DNA of 64,000 nt. It comes from Halovibrio salipaludis (GTDB lineage: Bacteria > Pseudomonadota > Gammaproteobacteria > Pseudomonadales > Oleiphilaceae). Below are positions 20,430 through 30,477 of the stretch, in pieces. The notes below the pieces were generated by a model. The model ran no database searches. It worked only from the letters and a program-made list of their open reading frames with translations, and was not told the origin of the DNA. Each line of letters begins with the position of its first letter. Positions within the stretch are counted from its first letter, which is position 1. The position numbers and the translations under genes were made by a program. The stretch spans positions 1-64,000 of the forward strand of contig NZ_NSKD01000002.1 of NCBI RefSeq assembly GCF_002286965.1, written 5' to 3'.

Positions 20430-21378
20430 AGAGGGCAGCGCGGAGAACAGTAACGGGCCGACAACACGGCTCGTGGGCGAGCAGCTGCGAACCGCCCGCG
20501 AGCACCACGGAATGGATCGTCAGGATGTGGCGGATCAGCTGCATCTGAGACCATCGATTATCCAGGCCATTGAGGAAAGCGATTACGAGGCCATGCCCGC
20601 GGACCTTTTCCTCAAGGGGTATGTCCGGACCTATGCACGCCTTACGGAACAGGATGGGGATGATCTGATTGCCCGGCTGGACCGGGAGCTCGAGCCCTAC
20701 CGTGAGAGGCAGGAGGCGCAGCAGGAACCCAGTCCGACGGAAATCATACGCCAGAAGAAAATCCGCAGGCGCCGTATCGGGGGGATGACCATCGCGGCTC
20801 TGGCAGTGCTGCTGCTTGGCTGGGTGCTCTACGAGTACGGGCCCTGGGTGGTCGATTCCGCCGTGGAGGCAGTGGGTGAGGTGGAGTTCGAGGTGCCGGA
20901 TGCGGATTCCGGCTCAGAGGCAGATGCTGAATCCGGGTCCGACTCCGAGCCTGAGCCCGCGAGCGCAACGGATGAGGGCGATACCACGGAGGCGGGGAGC
21001 AGCGAGGCCGGGATGGATACCGACCCTGCATTCTCAACCCCGGTTGCCCAGGTTGAGAGCCCGGGGGCAGCCCCGCCCAATGGGGGAAGCCGGATGGATG
21101 CCGCTGGACAGGCAGGTGGCCGCCAGTCCTCGCTGACCATTACGTTTGATGGCGCCTGCTGGGTTGAGGTGGTTAACGGCAACGGGGAACGGGTTGTGGT
21201 CACTCTTGCCCAGGAGGGCGAGACGGTTGATTATGAGGGCCCCGCACCCTTTGAGGTACTCCTCGGCAATGTTGATGCCGTCGCTTCGGTCCGTTTCATG
21301 GGTGAAGCGGTGGATCTGGAGCAGTACCCGGTGAATGCGGGACGCACACAGTTTGTACTTGATACAGCCAATGGCTGA
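20422..21378 (+). CDS. rodZ: Cytoskeletal protein RodZ
   Basis: A 318-residue bitopic membrane protein that links MreB to the wall-synthesis machinery. An N-terminal helix-turn-helix domain (about 17-85, [20 protein letters not shown]) is followed by a basic juxtamembrane segment ([10 protein letters not shown]), one membrane helix ([16 protein letters not shown]), a long acidic Ser/Glu-rich linker and a C-terminal periplasmic DUF4115 domain ([14 protein letters not shown]). The start at 20422 is preferred to 20332 because it begins the family homology. The linker is very acidic, as in salt-adapted proteins. Confidence 0.93.
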   Translation: MSEEGSAENSNGPTTRLVGEQLRTAREHHGMDRQDVADQLHLRPSIIQAIEESDYEAMPADLFLKGYVRTYARLTEQDGDDLIARLDRELEPYRERQEAQQEPSPTEIIRQKKIRRRRIGGMTIAALAVLLLGWVLYEYGPWVVDSAVEAVGEVEFEVPDADSGSEADAESGSDSEPEPASATDEGDTTEAGSSEAGMDTDPAFSTPVAQVESPGAAPPNGGSRMDAAGQAGGRQSSLTITFDGACWVEVVNGNGERVVVTLAQEGETVDYEGPAPFEVLLGNVDAVASVRFMGEAVDLEQYPVNAGRTQFVLDTANG

Positions 21379-21419
21379 GCCCATCAGGGGCAGCCGCAGA
21401 GAATGGCAGGTCCAGAACG

Positions 21420-22538
21420 ATGCTTAAGAACGAAGAGTCTCCCATCAAGCGCAGGCCATCCCGCCAGATCCATGTGGGGTCGGTTCCCGTGGGGGGCGAT
21501 GCGCCCATAGCCGTTCAGAGCATGACCAATACCGATACCCTCGACGTCGAGGGGACGGTGGCGCAGATCCGTGGTCTGGAGGAGGCTGGTGCCGACATCG
21601 TCCGGGTATCGGTTCCGGACATGGATTCCGCCGAGGCCTTTGCAAAGATCCGCGCTGCCGTGAATGTGCCGCTGGTGGCGGACATCCATTTCGACTATAA
21701 GATTGCGCTGCGCGTGGCGGAGCTGGGCGTGGATTGCCTGCGCATCAATCCCGGCAACATCGGGAAGGAAGAGCGGGTCAGTGCCGTGATCAATGCGGCC
21801 AAGGATCACGGCATCCCGATCCGTATCGGCGTCAACGCCGGCTCCCTGGAAAAGGATCTGCAGCGCAAGTACGGCGAACCCACCTCCGAGGCCATGGTGG
21901 AATCCGCCATGCGCCATATCGAGATCCTCGACCGGTATGACTTCAAGGATTTCAAGGTCAGCCTCAAGGCATCCGATGTGATCATGGCTGTTCAGGCTTA
22001 CCGGCTGATTGCGGACAAGATCGAACAACCCCTTCACCTGGGGATCACAGAGGCGGGTGGCCTGCGTTCCGGCGCTGTGAAATCGTCCGTGGGTCTGGGG
22101 ATGCTGCTGGCGGAAGGGATCGGTGATACCATCCGCATCTCGCTGGCGGCGGACCCGGTGGAGGAGATCAAGGTCGGCTTTGATATCCTCAAGAGTCTGC
22201 GCCTGCGCACGCGCGGGATCAACTTCATCGCCTGCCCGAGTTGCTCGCGCCAGAACTTTGATGTGATCGGCACCATGAATGAGCTGGAATCCCGTCTGGA
22301 GGATGTGAACACCTCCATGGATGTGGCCGTGATCGGCTGCATCGTGAACGGGCCAGGTGAGGCAAAGGAAGCGGACATCGGAATCACCGGCGGTACCCCC
22401 CAGCACCTGATGTACCAGGACGGGGACAAGGATCGCAAGATCGACAAGGCCTCCCTGGTGGATGACCTGGAGCGCGAGATCCGCGAGCGGGCGGCGCGCA
22501 AGAAGGCGGAAGAAGACGCCATCATCGCCAAGGGCTGA
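21420..22538 (+). CDS. ispG: 4-hydroxy-3-methylbut-2-enyl diphosphate synthase
   Basis: The [4Fe-4S] enzyme of the MEP isoprenoid pathway converting MEcPP to HMBPP. The 372-residue protein has the TIM-barrel motifs VQSMTNTDT and RINPGNIG, and cluster cysteines in ACPSCSRQ and [11 protein letters not shown]. It sits 41 bases after rodZ and 39 before hisS. This is another Fe-S client near the reduced isc locus. Confidence 0.97.
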   Translation: MLKNEESPIKRRPSRQIHVGSVPVGGDAPIAVQSMTNTDTLDVEGTVAQIRGLEEAGADIVRVSVPDMDSAEAFAKIRAAVNVPLVADIHFDYKIALRVAELGVDCLRINPGNIGKEERVSAVINAAKDHGIPIRIGVNAGSLEKDLQRKYGEPTSEAMVESAMRHIEILDRYDFKDFKVSLKASDVIMAVQAYRLIADKIEQPLHLGITEAGGLRSGAVKSSVGLGMLLAEGIGDTIRISLAADPVEEIKVGFDILKSLRLRTRGINFIACPSCSRQNFDVIGTMNELESRLEDVNTSMDVAVIGCIVNGPGEAKEADIGITGGTPQHLMYQDGDKDRKIDKASLVDDLEREIRERAARKKAEEDAIIAKG

Positions 22539-22577
22539 TCGCGGGCGGGCAACCACGCGACCGAACAGGGGAGAACC

Positions 22578-23876
<1,299 letters not shown>

Positions 23877-23880
23877 GAAA

Positions 23881-24528
23881 GTGGCCGAAGAAGACGAACA
23901 GTGGGAAGCGTTCAAGCGCTGGTGGAAGCAGAACGGTTCCAGCGTGCTGATGGGCATTGCCATCGTGGTTCTGGGTATAGCCGGCTGGCAGTACTGGGAG
24001 GCGCGTGAAGCAGCGGCCCGCGCGGAAGCCCGCCAGGGCTTTGACAGCGTGATCAGCACATTGCAGTCGGATAAGGAGACCGAAGAGCGGCTTTCCACCA
24101 TGGAATACGCTCTGGACAACCTTAAGGACAGCCAGCCGGGCAGCCCCTATACGGTGTTCTCCGCCATGGTCGCAGCCAGCGTCTATATGGAGGAATCCCG
24201 CCCTGAAGACGCGGTTGAGGAACTGGAATGGGCACTGGAGCGGGCAGGAGGGCAGCCGCTGCCGCGCGTGATCCGTCTGCGCCTGGCCAGGGCACAGCTG
24301 GCCAGCGGTGAGTCCGAGGCCGCTATCTCGACGCTGGAAGGCCTTGATGATGCCGGGGAGTTCGCTCCCCTGTTTCATGAGCTCAGGGGGGATGCCCACC
24401 ACGCTGCGGGGAACGAGGACGCCGCGCGCAAGGCCTATCAGGCAGCGCGCGATTCGCATGGTGAGGATGTGAATGATCGTCTTCTTGAAATCAAACTCAG
24501 TGACCTTGCCGTAACGGAGGAGGGTTGA
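23881..24528 (+). CDS. yfgM: YfgM-family Sec-associated membrane protein (GTG start)
   Basis: A 215-residue protein with an N-terminal cytoplasmic stretch, one helix (VLMGIAIVVLGIAGWQYW) and a periplasmic TPR-like domain. In E. coli YfgM associates with PpiD near SecYEG and modulates the Rcs response. The GTG at 23881 (AEEDEQWEAFKRWW) is preferred to the upstream frame from 23848, which lies inside hisS; GGGAG is eight bases upstream. It lies between hisS and bamB, as in E. coli and Pseudomonas. Confidence 0.9.
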   Translation: MAEEDEQWEAFKRWWKQNGSSVLMGIAIVVLGIAGWQYWEAREAAARAEARQGFDSVISTLQSDKETEERLSTMEYALDNLKDSQPGSPYTVFSAMVAASVYMEESRPEDAVEELEWALERAGGQPLPRVIRLRLARAQLASGESEAAISTLEGLDDAGEFAPLFHELRGDAHHAAGNEDAARKAYQAARDSHGEDVNDRLLEIKLSDLAVTEEG

Positions 24529-25691
24529 TGCGGGCACCTGCCGCAGCGTGGCGCTGCCTGATGACCTTTATTCTGGCCGGTGTGGTGCTGGCCGGGTGCA
24601 GCAGTTCCGAACCCCGGGAACAGCCGGCTCCCGTCCCCGGGGTCAGTGGTGACGCTGAGATCCGCGAGATCTGGAGCCGGCGCGTAGGAGAGGGCATGGA
24701 CGGCCAGTATCTCTTCCTCTCCCCCGGGATCCACGAGGAAACGGTCTACGCCGCCACGCAGAACGGCTACATCACGGCCTACAACGCCCGCAATGGCCGT
24801 CGTGACTGGTGGGAAAAGCTGGATGAGCGCCTTCTTGGCGGTGTGGGAGTGGACGCGGATCATCTCTATGTCGTGACCCGTAATGGTGAGCTGATCGCGC
24901 TCTCCCATGAAGGGAAGGAGCAGTGGCGCACCTCGCTGCCCAACGAAGCCCTGGTGCCGCCGCAGAGTAACGGGCGCTATGTGGTCGTGCAGACCATCGA
25001 CGGCGAGCTTCTGGCGTTCAGCCAGTCCAATGGCAACCGGCGCTGGCAGTACGACAGCAACATGCCGGTGCTCAGCTTCCGCGGTAATGCCACGCCCTGG
25101 ATTGATGGCAGCCGTGTCATCGCCGGCTTTGATAACGGTCGGGTTGTGGCACTGGATGTGCGCAGTGGCGCAGTCCAGTGGGAGCAGAGACTGGCCCAGC
25201 CGGCGGGCAGAACCGAGCTTGAGCGGTTGGTGGATGTGGATTCATCGCCCCATGTGGTTGACGACACGGTCTATGTGAGTGCCTATCAGGGCAGTGTCAC
25301 GGCACTGGAGCTGCGCTCCGGCGAGGAACGCTGGAGTCGTGAGCTGTCCAGTCTGGAGGCGCCCGCTGTCACTCAGGAGCAGGTTGTGGCTGCCGGTGCC
25401 GACGGGACCCTGGTGGGTTTTGAGCGGGCTTCCCGCAGTGAACTCTGGCGCCACCGTGAGCTGGCCTGGCGTCAGCCGACGGCACCCGTGGCGCTCGGCA
25501 ACCATGCCGTTGTGGGGGATTTCGAGGGCTATCTGTATGCGGTTGATGCCGCTGACGGCACAATCGACAGCCGTGTTCTCGTTGACGACGAAGGCCTGCG
25601 GACCGATCCCATCCGCTTCCGTGACCGTGTGATTGTCTTCGGTAACGGAGGCTGGCTGGCCTCCTACCACGTACGGGAAGGTGACCGCTGA
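24528..25691 (+). CDS. bamB: Outer membrane assembly lipoprotein BamB
   Basis: A 387-residue lipoprotein of the beta-barrel assembly machinery. The lipobox LAGC ends a short signal peptide. The rest is an eight-bladed propeller with PQQ-like repeats (VYAATQNGYITAYNARNGRRDW, LYVVTRNGELIALSHEGKEQW). The ATG at 24528 overlaps the yfgM stop (TGATG) and has a strong GGAGGAGG site. The start one codon upstream is TTG and is not needed. Confidence 0.95.
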   Translation: MRAPAAAWRCLMTFILAGVVLAGCSSSEPREQPAPVPGVSGDAEIREIWSRRVGEGMDGQYLFLSPGIHEETVYAATQNGYITAYNARNGRRDWWEKLDERLLGGVGVDADHLYVVTRNGELIALSHEGKEQWRTSLPNEALVPPQSNGRYVVVQTIDGELLAFSQSNGNRRWQYDSNMPVLSFRGNATPWIDGSRVIAGFDNGRVVALDVRSGAVQWEQRLAQPAGRTELERLVDVDSSPHVVDDTVYVSAYQGSVTALELRSGEERWSRELSSLEAPAVTQEQVVAAGADGTLVGFERASRSELWRHRELAWRQPTAPVALGNHAVVGDFEGYLYAVDAADGTIDSRVLVDDEGLRTDPIRFRDRVIVFGNGGWLASYHVREGDR

Positions 25692-25696
25692 AGTCC

Positions 25697-27124
25697 ATGA
25701 CGCCCGTAATCGCCGTTGTCGGCCGCCCCAATGTGGGCAAGTCCACACTGTTCAACCAGCTTACACGCAGTCGGGATGCCCTGGTCGCGGACTTTTCGGG
25801 CCTGACCCGGGATCGCCAGTACGGCGAGGGCCGTCATCACGGCCACCGTTTCATTGCCATTGATACCGGTGGTCTTGCCGGCGATGACGAGGGCGTGGAC
25901 CAGCTGATGGCGGACCAGGCCGAGGCGGCCATCGAGGAAGCCGACGAGGTGCTGCTGGTGGTCGATGGCCGTGCCGGGCTTACTCCCGGTGACGAGTACA
26001 TTATCGACCGGCTCCGCCGGCAGGGCGTGACGGCGCACCTGGTCGTCAACAAGACCGACGGCCAGGACGAGGATCAGGCGTCCGCGGAGTTCCACGGCCT
26101 TGGTTTTGATCCCCTTCACCGGATTTCCGCCGCCCATAACCGGGGCATCCGCCGTCTCCTGGACGATGTGCTCGGCGATGCCGAAGCCCTGGAAGAGGAG
26201 GCCGAAGAGGCGGAAGAGGACGGGCGCATCCAGGTCGGGATCATCGGCCGGCCGAACGTGGGCAAGTCCACGCTGGTCAATCGCATCCTCGGCGAGGACC
26301 GGGTTGTGGTCTATGACGAACCCGGCACCACACGGGACAGCATCCGGATTCCCTTCAGCCGTCGGGATCGCGACTACACCCTGATCGATACCGCCGGTGT
26401 GCGCCGGCGGCGCCAGGTCAAGGAGAAGGTCGAGAAGTTCTCGGTGGTGAAAACACTCCAGTCCATCGAGAAAGCCCACGTGGTGATCGCGATGATCGAT
26501 GCCCGTGAAGGGCTCGTGGACCAGGACATGCACCTGATCGGCTTTGCCCTGGACGCCGGTCGTGCCGTGGTGGTGGCGGTCAATAAATGGGATGGCATGG
26601 ATCCCGAGGACCGGCGCTGGCTGAAGGAGCACCTGAAGTGGCGGCTGGGTTTTCTCGACTATGCCCGGATGCACTTCATCTCGGCCCTGCACGGCACAGG
26701 TGTGGGGGATCTCTACGACTCCATCGATGCGGGCTACGACTCCGCCATGGCCAAGTGGTCCACCAATCATCTGACCCGCATCCTGCAGGATGCCGTTGCC
26801 CAGCATCCGCCGCCCATTGTGCGGGGCCACCGCATCAAGCTGCGCTATGCCCACCAGGGTGGGTCCTGTCCGCCGCGGATCGTGGTCCACGGTACCCAAG
26901 CGGATGCCGTGCCCAGGGATTACCAGCGATACCTGGAGAATACCTACCGTCGGGTTCTGAAGGTCGAGGCTACGCCCATCCGCTTTGAGTTCCGTGCGCC
27001 GGATAACCCCTTCGAGGGCCGCAAGAACACGCTCAACAAGCGCCAGAAGCAGAAGAAAGCGCGCCTGATGCAGCACGTGAAGAAGAACGAGAAGCAGAGC
27101 AAGCGCCGCAAGAAACGGGGCTGA
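25697..27124 (+). CDS. der: Ribosome-assembly GTPase Der (EngA)
   Basis: A 475-residue protein with two tandem GTPase domains and a C-terminal KH-like domain. The first P-loop is GRPNVGKSTLFNQL with DTGGL, and the second is GRPNVGKSTLVNRI with DTAGV and NKWD. An acidic linker (about 160-180) joins them. It ends in a very basic tail typical of Der. It acts in 50S maturation. It is the last gene of the block and meets pta tail to tail six bases away, with no obvious hairpin between. Confidence 0.97.
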   Translation: MTPVIAVVGRPNVGKSTLFNQLTRSRDALVADFSGLTRDRQYGEGRHHGHRFIAIDTGGLAGDDEGVDQLMADQAEAAIEEADEVLLVVDGRAGLTPGDEYIIDRLRRQGVTAHLVVNKTDGQDEDQASAEFHGLGFDPLHRISAAHNRGIRRLLDDVLGDAEALEEEAEEAEEDGRIQVGIIGRPNVGKSTLVNRILGEDRVVVYDEPGTTRDSIRIPFSRRDRDYTLIDTAGVRRRRQVKEKVEKFSVVKTLQSIEKAHVVIAMIDAREGLVDQDMHLIGFALDAGRAVVVAVNKWDGMDPEDRRWLKEHLKWRLGFLDYARMHFISALHGTGVGDLYDSIDAGYDSAMAKWSTNHLTRILQDAVAQHPPPIVRGHRIKLRYAHQGGSCPPRIVVHGTQADAVPRDYQRYLENTYRRVLKVEATPIRFEFRAPDNPFEGRKNTLNKRQKQKKARLMQHVKKNEKQSKRRKKRG

Positions 27125-27130
27125 CGCGCT

Positions 27131-29266
27131 TCAGGCCAGCCCCTGATCCTCCACCTGCTTCGCCTGTATCGCCGTCAGCGCGATGGTGAAGACGATGTCC
27201 TCCACCAGCGCCCCCCTTGAGAGATCGTTCACCGGCTTGCGCAGGCCCTGCAGCATGGGGCCGATGCTCACCACGTTGGCGCTGCGCTGTACCGCCTTGT
27301 AAGTGGTGTTGCCGGTGTTAAGGTCCGGGAATACGAAGACGGTGGCCCGCCCCGCTACCGGGCTGTCGGGCGCCTTGCTGCGGGCGACACTCTCAATGGC
27401 GGCGGCATCGTACTGGAGTGGCCCGTCGATCAGCAGTTCCGGGCGGCGCTTGCTGGCGATGGCGGTGGCCTGGCGCACCTTCTCCACATCATCCCCGCTG
27501 CCGGAACTGCCCGTGCTGTAGCTGATCATGGCCACGCGGGGCGTGATCCCGAAAGTCGTGGCGGAGTCCGCGCTCTGGATGGCGATGTCCGCCAGCTCCT
27601 CGGCGTCCGGGTCCGGGTTCACGGCACAGTCGCCGTAGACCCTCACTTGGTCGGGCAGGCACATGAAGAACACCGAGGAGACGATCCGGGCCGCCTCGTG
27701 GGTCTTGATCAGCTGCAGGGCAGGGCGGATGGTGTTGGCGGTTGTATGCACCGCCCCGGAGACGAGTCCGTCCATCTCATCCAGCGCTACCATCAGGGTG
27801 GCCAGCATCACGTTGTCCTCCAGCAGCGCGCGGGCCATGTCGGGCTTCATGCCCTTGTGCCGGCGCAGTTCGACCATGCTGTCCACATAGCTGTCACGCA
27901 CCTCGTCCGGGTCGATGATGTGGATGCTGTGCGGCAGGGTGATGTCCCGGGAATGGGCCACTGAATGGATACGGTCCGGTTTGCCCACCAGCACGCATTC
28001 GGCAATGCCCTTTTCCTGGCAGCGCGCGGCGGCCTGCAGGGTTCTCGGTTCATCGCCTTCCGGCAGGATGATGCGCTTGCCGGCCTCGCGCGCACGGCGG
28101 GTCAGAAGGTAGCGGAACGCCGGTGGGGACAGGCGGGGCTCACGGTCCACCGCCAGCTGGTCACGCAGCCATTCGGCATCGATGGCCTCGGCTGTGGTCT
28201 CCATGACCTTTTCAATGCGCTCGGCGTCATCCACGGGCACGGCAATACTCATGGACGCCAGGCAATGGGTGGTGTGATAGGTGTCCATGGTGGAGGTCAT
28301 GATCGGCAGCCCGGTTTCCAGCGCCGAACGGCAGAAGGTCAGGGTCTGGTCACTGGGCCTGAGGCCGCCGGTCAGGACCAGTCCCGCTAGCGGAATGCCG
28401 GAGAGTGCCGCCAAAGCGGCCGCGACGATGATGTCTTCACGGTCACCCGGGGTGACCAGCAGCGTGCCCGGCCTGAGTGTGTTCACCATATTGGGAATGG
28501 TGCGGGAAGCGATGCTGACGCGGCGCACCCGACGCTGGTCCATGTCGCCACCGTGCAGGCGGGCCGCGTCCAGTTCCCGGGCTATGTCGCTGACCCGGGG
28601 TTCCACCAGCTGCGGGCGCCAGGGAATGGCGCCAATGAGTCTCAGGTGGCCGTCCCGCAGTGGCGGACATTCGCTGGCCCAGTCGGGCACCGGATCCGGT
28701 TCCGTGTCGTCCGTGGCCAACGGCAGGCTGTGGCCGGTGGGCTCACCGAGTCGGTTCAGGATGGCGCCGATAACGGGCGTTGACCCGGATTCGGAGAAGA
28801 TGCGGCTGTTGAAGGTCAGGCGTTCGCCCAGTTCCGTTGGCCCACGTTCACCGGGGGCGCTTACCAGGATCACCTGTGCGTCCAGGTTGCGGGCCATTTC
28901 CACATTCAGCCGCTGGGTGTAGCTCTCCTGGCTGTCCGGCACCAGCCCCTCGACGATCACAACATCGCAGTCCTCGCAGGATTCGTGATAGCGGCTGACG
29001 ATGTCCTCCATGAGCTCGCCGGAACGGCCCTGGTTGATCCGTTCCTGGGCGTGGCGCAGGGACACCGGCGTGGAGGGCTCAAGGTTCGTGCGGGCGCGGA
29101 TGAAATGGACGGAGGCGTCGGAATCCTGGCCCATGGCGCTCTGGGCCACCGGTTTGAAGAACCCTACGCGCAGCCCGAGGCGGTCCAGTGCCCGCACCAG
29201 GCCCAGGCATACGGAGGTGAGTCCGGAGTGGAGGTCGGTCGGGGCTATGAACAGGTTCTGGGCCAT
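27131..29266 (-). CDS. pta: Phosphate acetyltransferase (long form)
   Basis: Interconverts acetyl-CoA and acetyl phosphate. The 711-residue protein is the long type: an N-terminal BioD-like domain (IAPTDLHSGLTSVCLGLVRAL), a middle DRTGG domain (about 215-330), and the C-terminal catalytic domain (about 385-705) with YSTGSSGSGDDVEKVRQAT and VFPDLNTGNTTYKAVQRS. The start overlaps the ackA stop by one base, so the two are coupled with ackA first. They probably share a transcript with the GGDEF-EAL gene further upstream. Confidence 0.96.
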   Translation of the reverse strand: MAQNLFIAPTDLHSGLTSVCLGLVRALDRLGLRVGFFKPVAQSAMGQDSDASVHFIRARTNLEPSTPVSLRHAQERINQGRSGELMEDIVSRYHESCEDCDVVIVEGLVPDSQESYTQRLNVEMARNLDAQVILVSAPGERGPTELGERLTFNSRIFSESGSTPVIGAILNRLGEPTGHSLPLATDDTEPDPVPDWASECPPLRDGHLRLIGAIPWRPQLVEPRVSDIARELDAARLHGGDMDQRRVRRVSIASRTIPNMVNTLRPGTLLVTPGDREDIIVAAALAALSGIPLAGLVLTGGLRPSDQTLTFCRSALETGLPIMTSTMDTYHTTHCLASMSIAVPVDDAERIEKVMETTAEAIDAEWLRDQLAVDREPRLSPPAFRYLLTRRAREAGKRIILPEGDEPRTLQAAARCQEKGIAECVLVGKPDRIHSVAHSRDITLPHSIHIIDPDEVRDSYVDSMVELRRHKGMKPDMARALLEDNVMLATLMVALDEMDGLVSGAVHTTANTIRPALQLIKTHEAARIVSSVFFMCLPDQVRVYGDCAVNPDPDAEELADIAIQSADSATTFGITPRVAMISYSTGSSGSGDDVEKVRQATAIASKRRPELLIDGPLQYDAAAIESVARSKAPDSPVAGRATVFVFPDLNTGNTTYKAVQRSANVVSIGPMLQGLRKPVNDLSRGALVEDIVFTIALTAIQAKQVEDQGLA

Positions 29267-30468
29267 CAGGGGCTCCTCCTGCCGGTGGTCAGGCGGTGTG
29301 TGTCGAGGGCGATCATCTGTTCCTCGTCCGTGGGGATCACCAGTACCGGCGGCGTACCGGAGGCGTGGATGCCAGCGGCCTCAGCCGGTTCTGGATGGCG
29401 GTTGGAGTCCCCATCCAGGGTCAGTCCGAAAATCCCCAGGTGTGCCAGAGTCCGTTGCCGCACCAGGGGGCTGTTCTCGCCAATGCCGCCGGTGAAGACC
29501 AGCGCGTCCAGCCGGTCCAGTGAGGCCATCATGGCACCGATGTAGCGCGCCAGCCGGAAGCAGAAGACGTTGACGGCCAGATCGGCCTGTTCATGGCCGT
29601 CTTCAGCCGCCTCCGTGAGGGTCCGCATGTCGTGGCTGACTCCGGAAAGTCCGAGCAGGCCGCTCTCGCGGTTGAGCATGTCGTGTATGGCCTCGGCGCC
29701 GTAGCCGCGGCGCAGCAGGAAGTCGAACAGGCCGGGATCGACGTCGCCGCTGCGGGTGCCCATGACCAGACCCTCCAGGGGCGTGAGGCCCATGCTGGTG
29801 TCCACGCTCCGGCCATCCCGGACAGCCGTGACACTGCAGCCATTGCCCAGGTGGGCCGAGATTATGGATGTGCCCTCGGCCGGCTGCTCCAGCCATCCTG
29901 CGGCCTGCTGCAGGATCCAGCGGTGGCTGGTGCCGTGGAAGCCGTAACGCCGAACCCCGTGATCCCGGTAAAGGGCCCGGGGCACGGCGTAATGATACGC
30001 TGCTTCCGGCAGTGACTGATGGAAGGCGGTGTCGAACACGGCCACCTGGGGGCAATCGGGATACAGGGCCTGCGTGGCGCGGATGCCGGCAAGGTTGGCC
30101 GGATTGTGAAGCGGTGCGAGTGTGCTGCAGGCATCGATGGCGGCGGTGACCTGGTCATCGATCAGTGCCGAGTCCGTAAAGGCCTCGCCGCCATGCACCA
30201 CGCGGTGGCCCACAGCGTCCGGGGCACGGGTGAGCAGGCCCTGATCATTCAGGCGCGCCAGGCAGGCTTCCAGCGCCTCGTGGTGACCGCTGCCGGCGGC
30301 GAGCGATTCACTGGCGTTCTGCGGTGCCTTCTGGTTCAGGGTGGGGGTGTCCGTGCCCAGCCGCTCCGCCAGGAAGGCGGCCAGGATGCGGTAGTCAGGG
30401 GCGGTTGCCAGGGTCAGTTTCAGAGAGGAACTGCCGGCATTGATGATGAGCAGGTGCTGTTGATCCAT
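29266..30468 (-). CDS. ackA: Acetate kinase
   Basis: Forms ATP from acetyl phosphate in acetate overflow, or activates acetate in reverse. The 400-residue product has the ASKHA motifs LIINAGSSSLKLTL, GHRVVHGG, RRYGFHGTSHRWI and SAHLGNGCSVTA. GTRSGDVDPGLFDFL contains the catalytic arginine region. The ATG at 30468 is ten bases after the stop of the upstream GGDEF-EAL gene, on the same strand. Confidence 0.97.
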   Translation of the reverse strand: MDQQHLLIINAGSSSLKLTLATAPDYRILAAFLAERLGTDTPTLNQKAPQNASESLAAGSGHHEALEACLARLNDQGLLTRAPDAVGHRVVHGGEAFTDSALIDDQVTAAIDACSTLAPLHNPANLAGIRATQALYPDCPQVAVFDTAFHQSLPEAAYHYAVPRALYRDHGVRRYGFHGTSHRWILQQAAGWLEQPAEGTSIISAHLGNGCSVTAVRDGRSVDTSMGLTPLEGLVMGTRSGDVDPGLFDFLLRRGYGAEAIHDMLNRESGLLGLSGVSHDMRTLTEAAEDGHEQADLAVNVFCFRLARYIGAMMASLDRLDALVFTGGIGENSPLVRQRTLAHLGIFGLTLDGDSNRHPEPAEAAGIHASGTPPVLVIPTDEEQMIALDTHRLTTGRRSP

Positions 30469-30477
30469 GTCGGCATC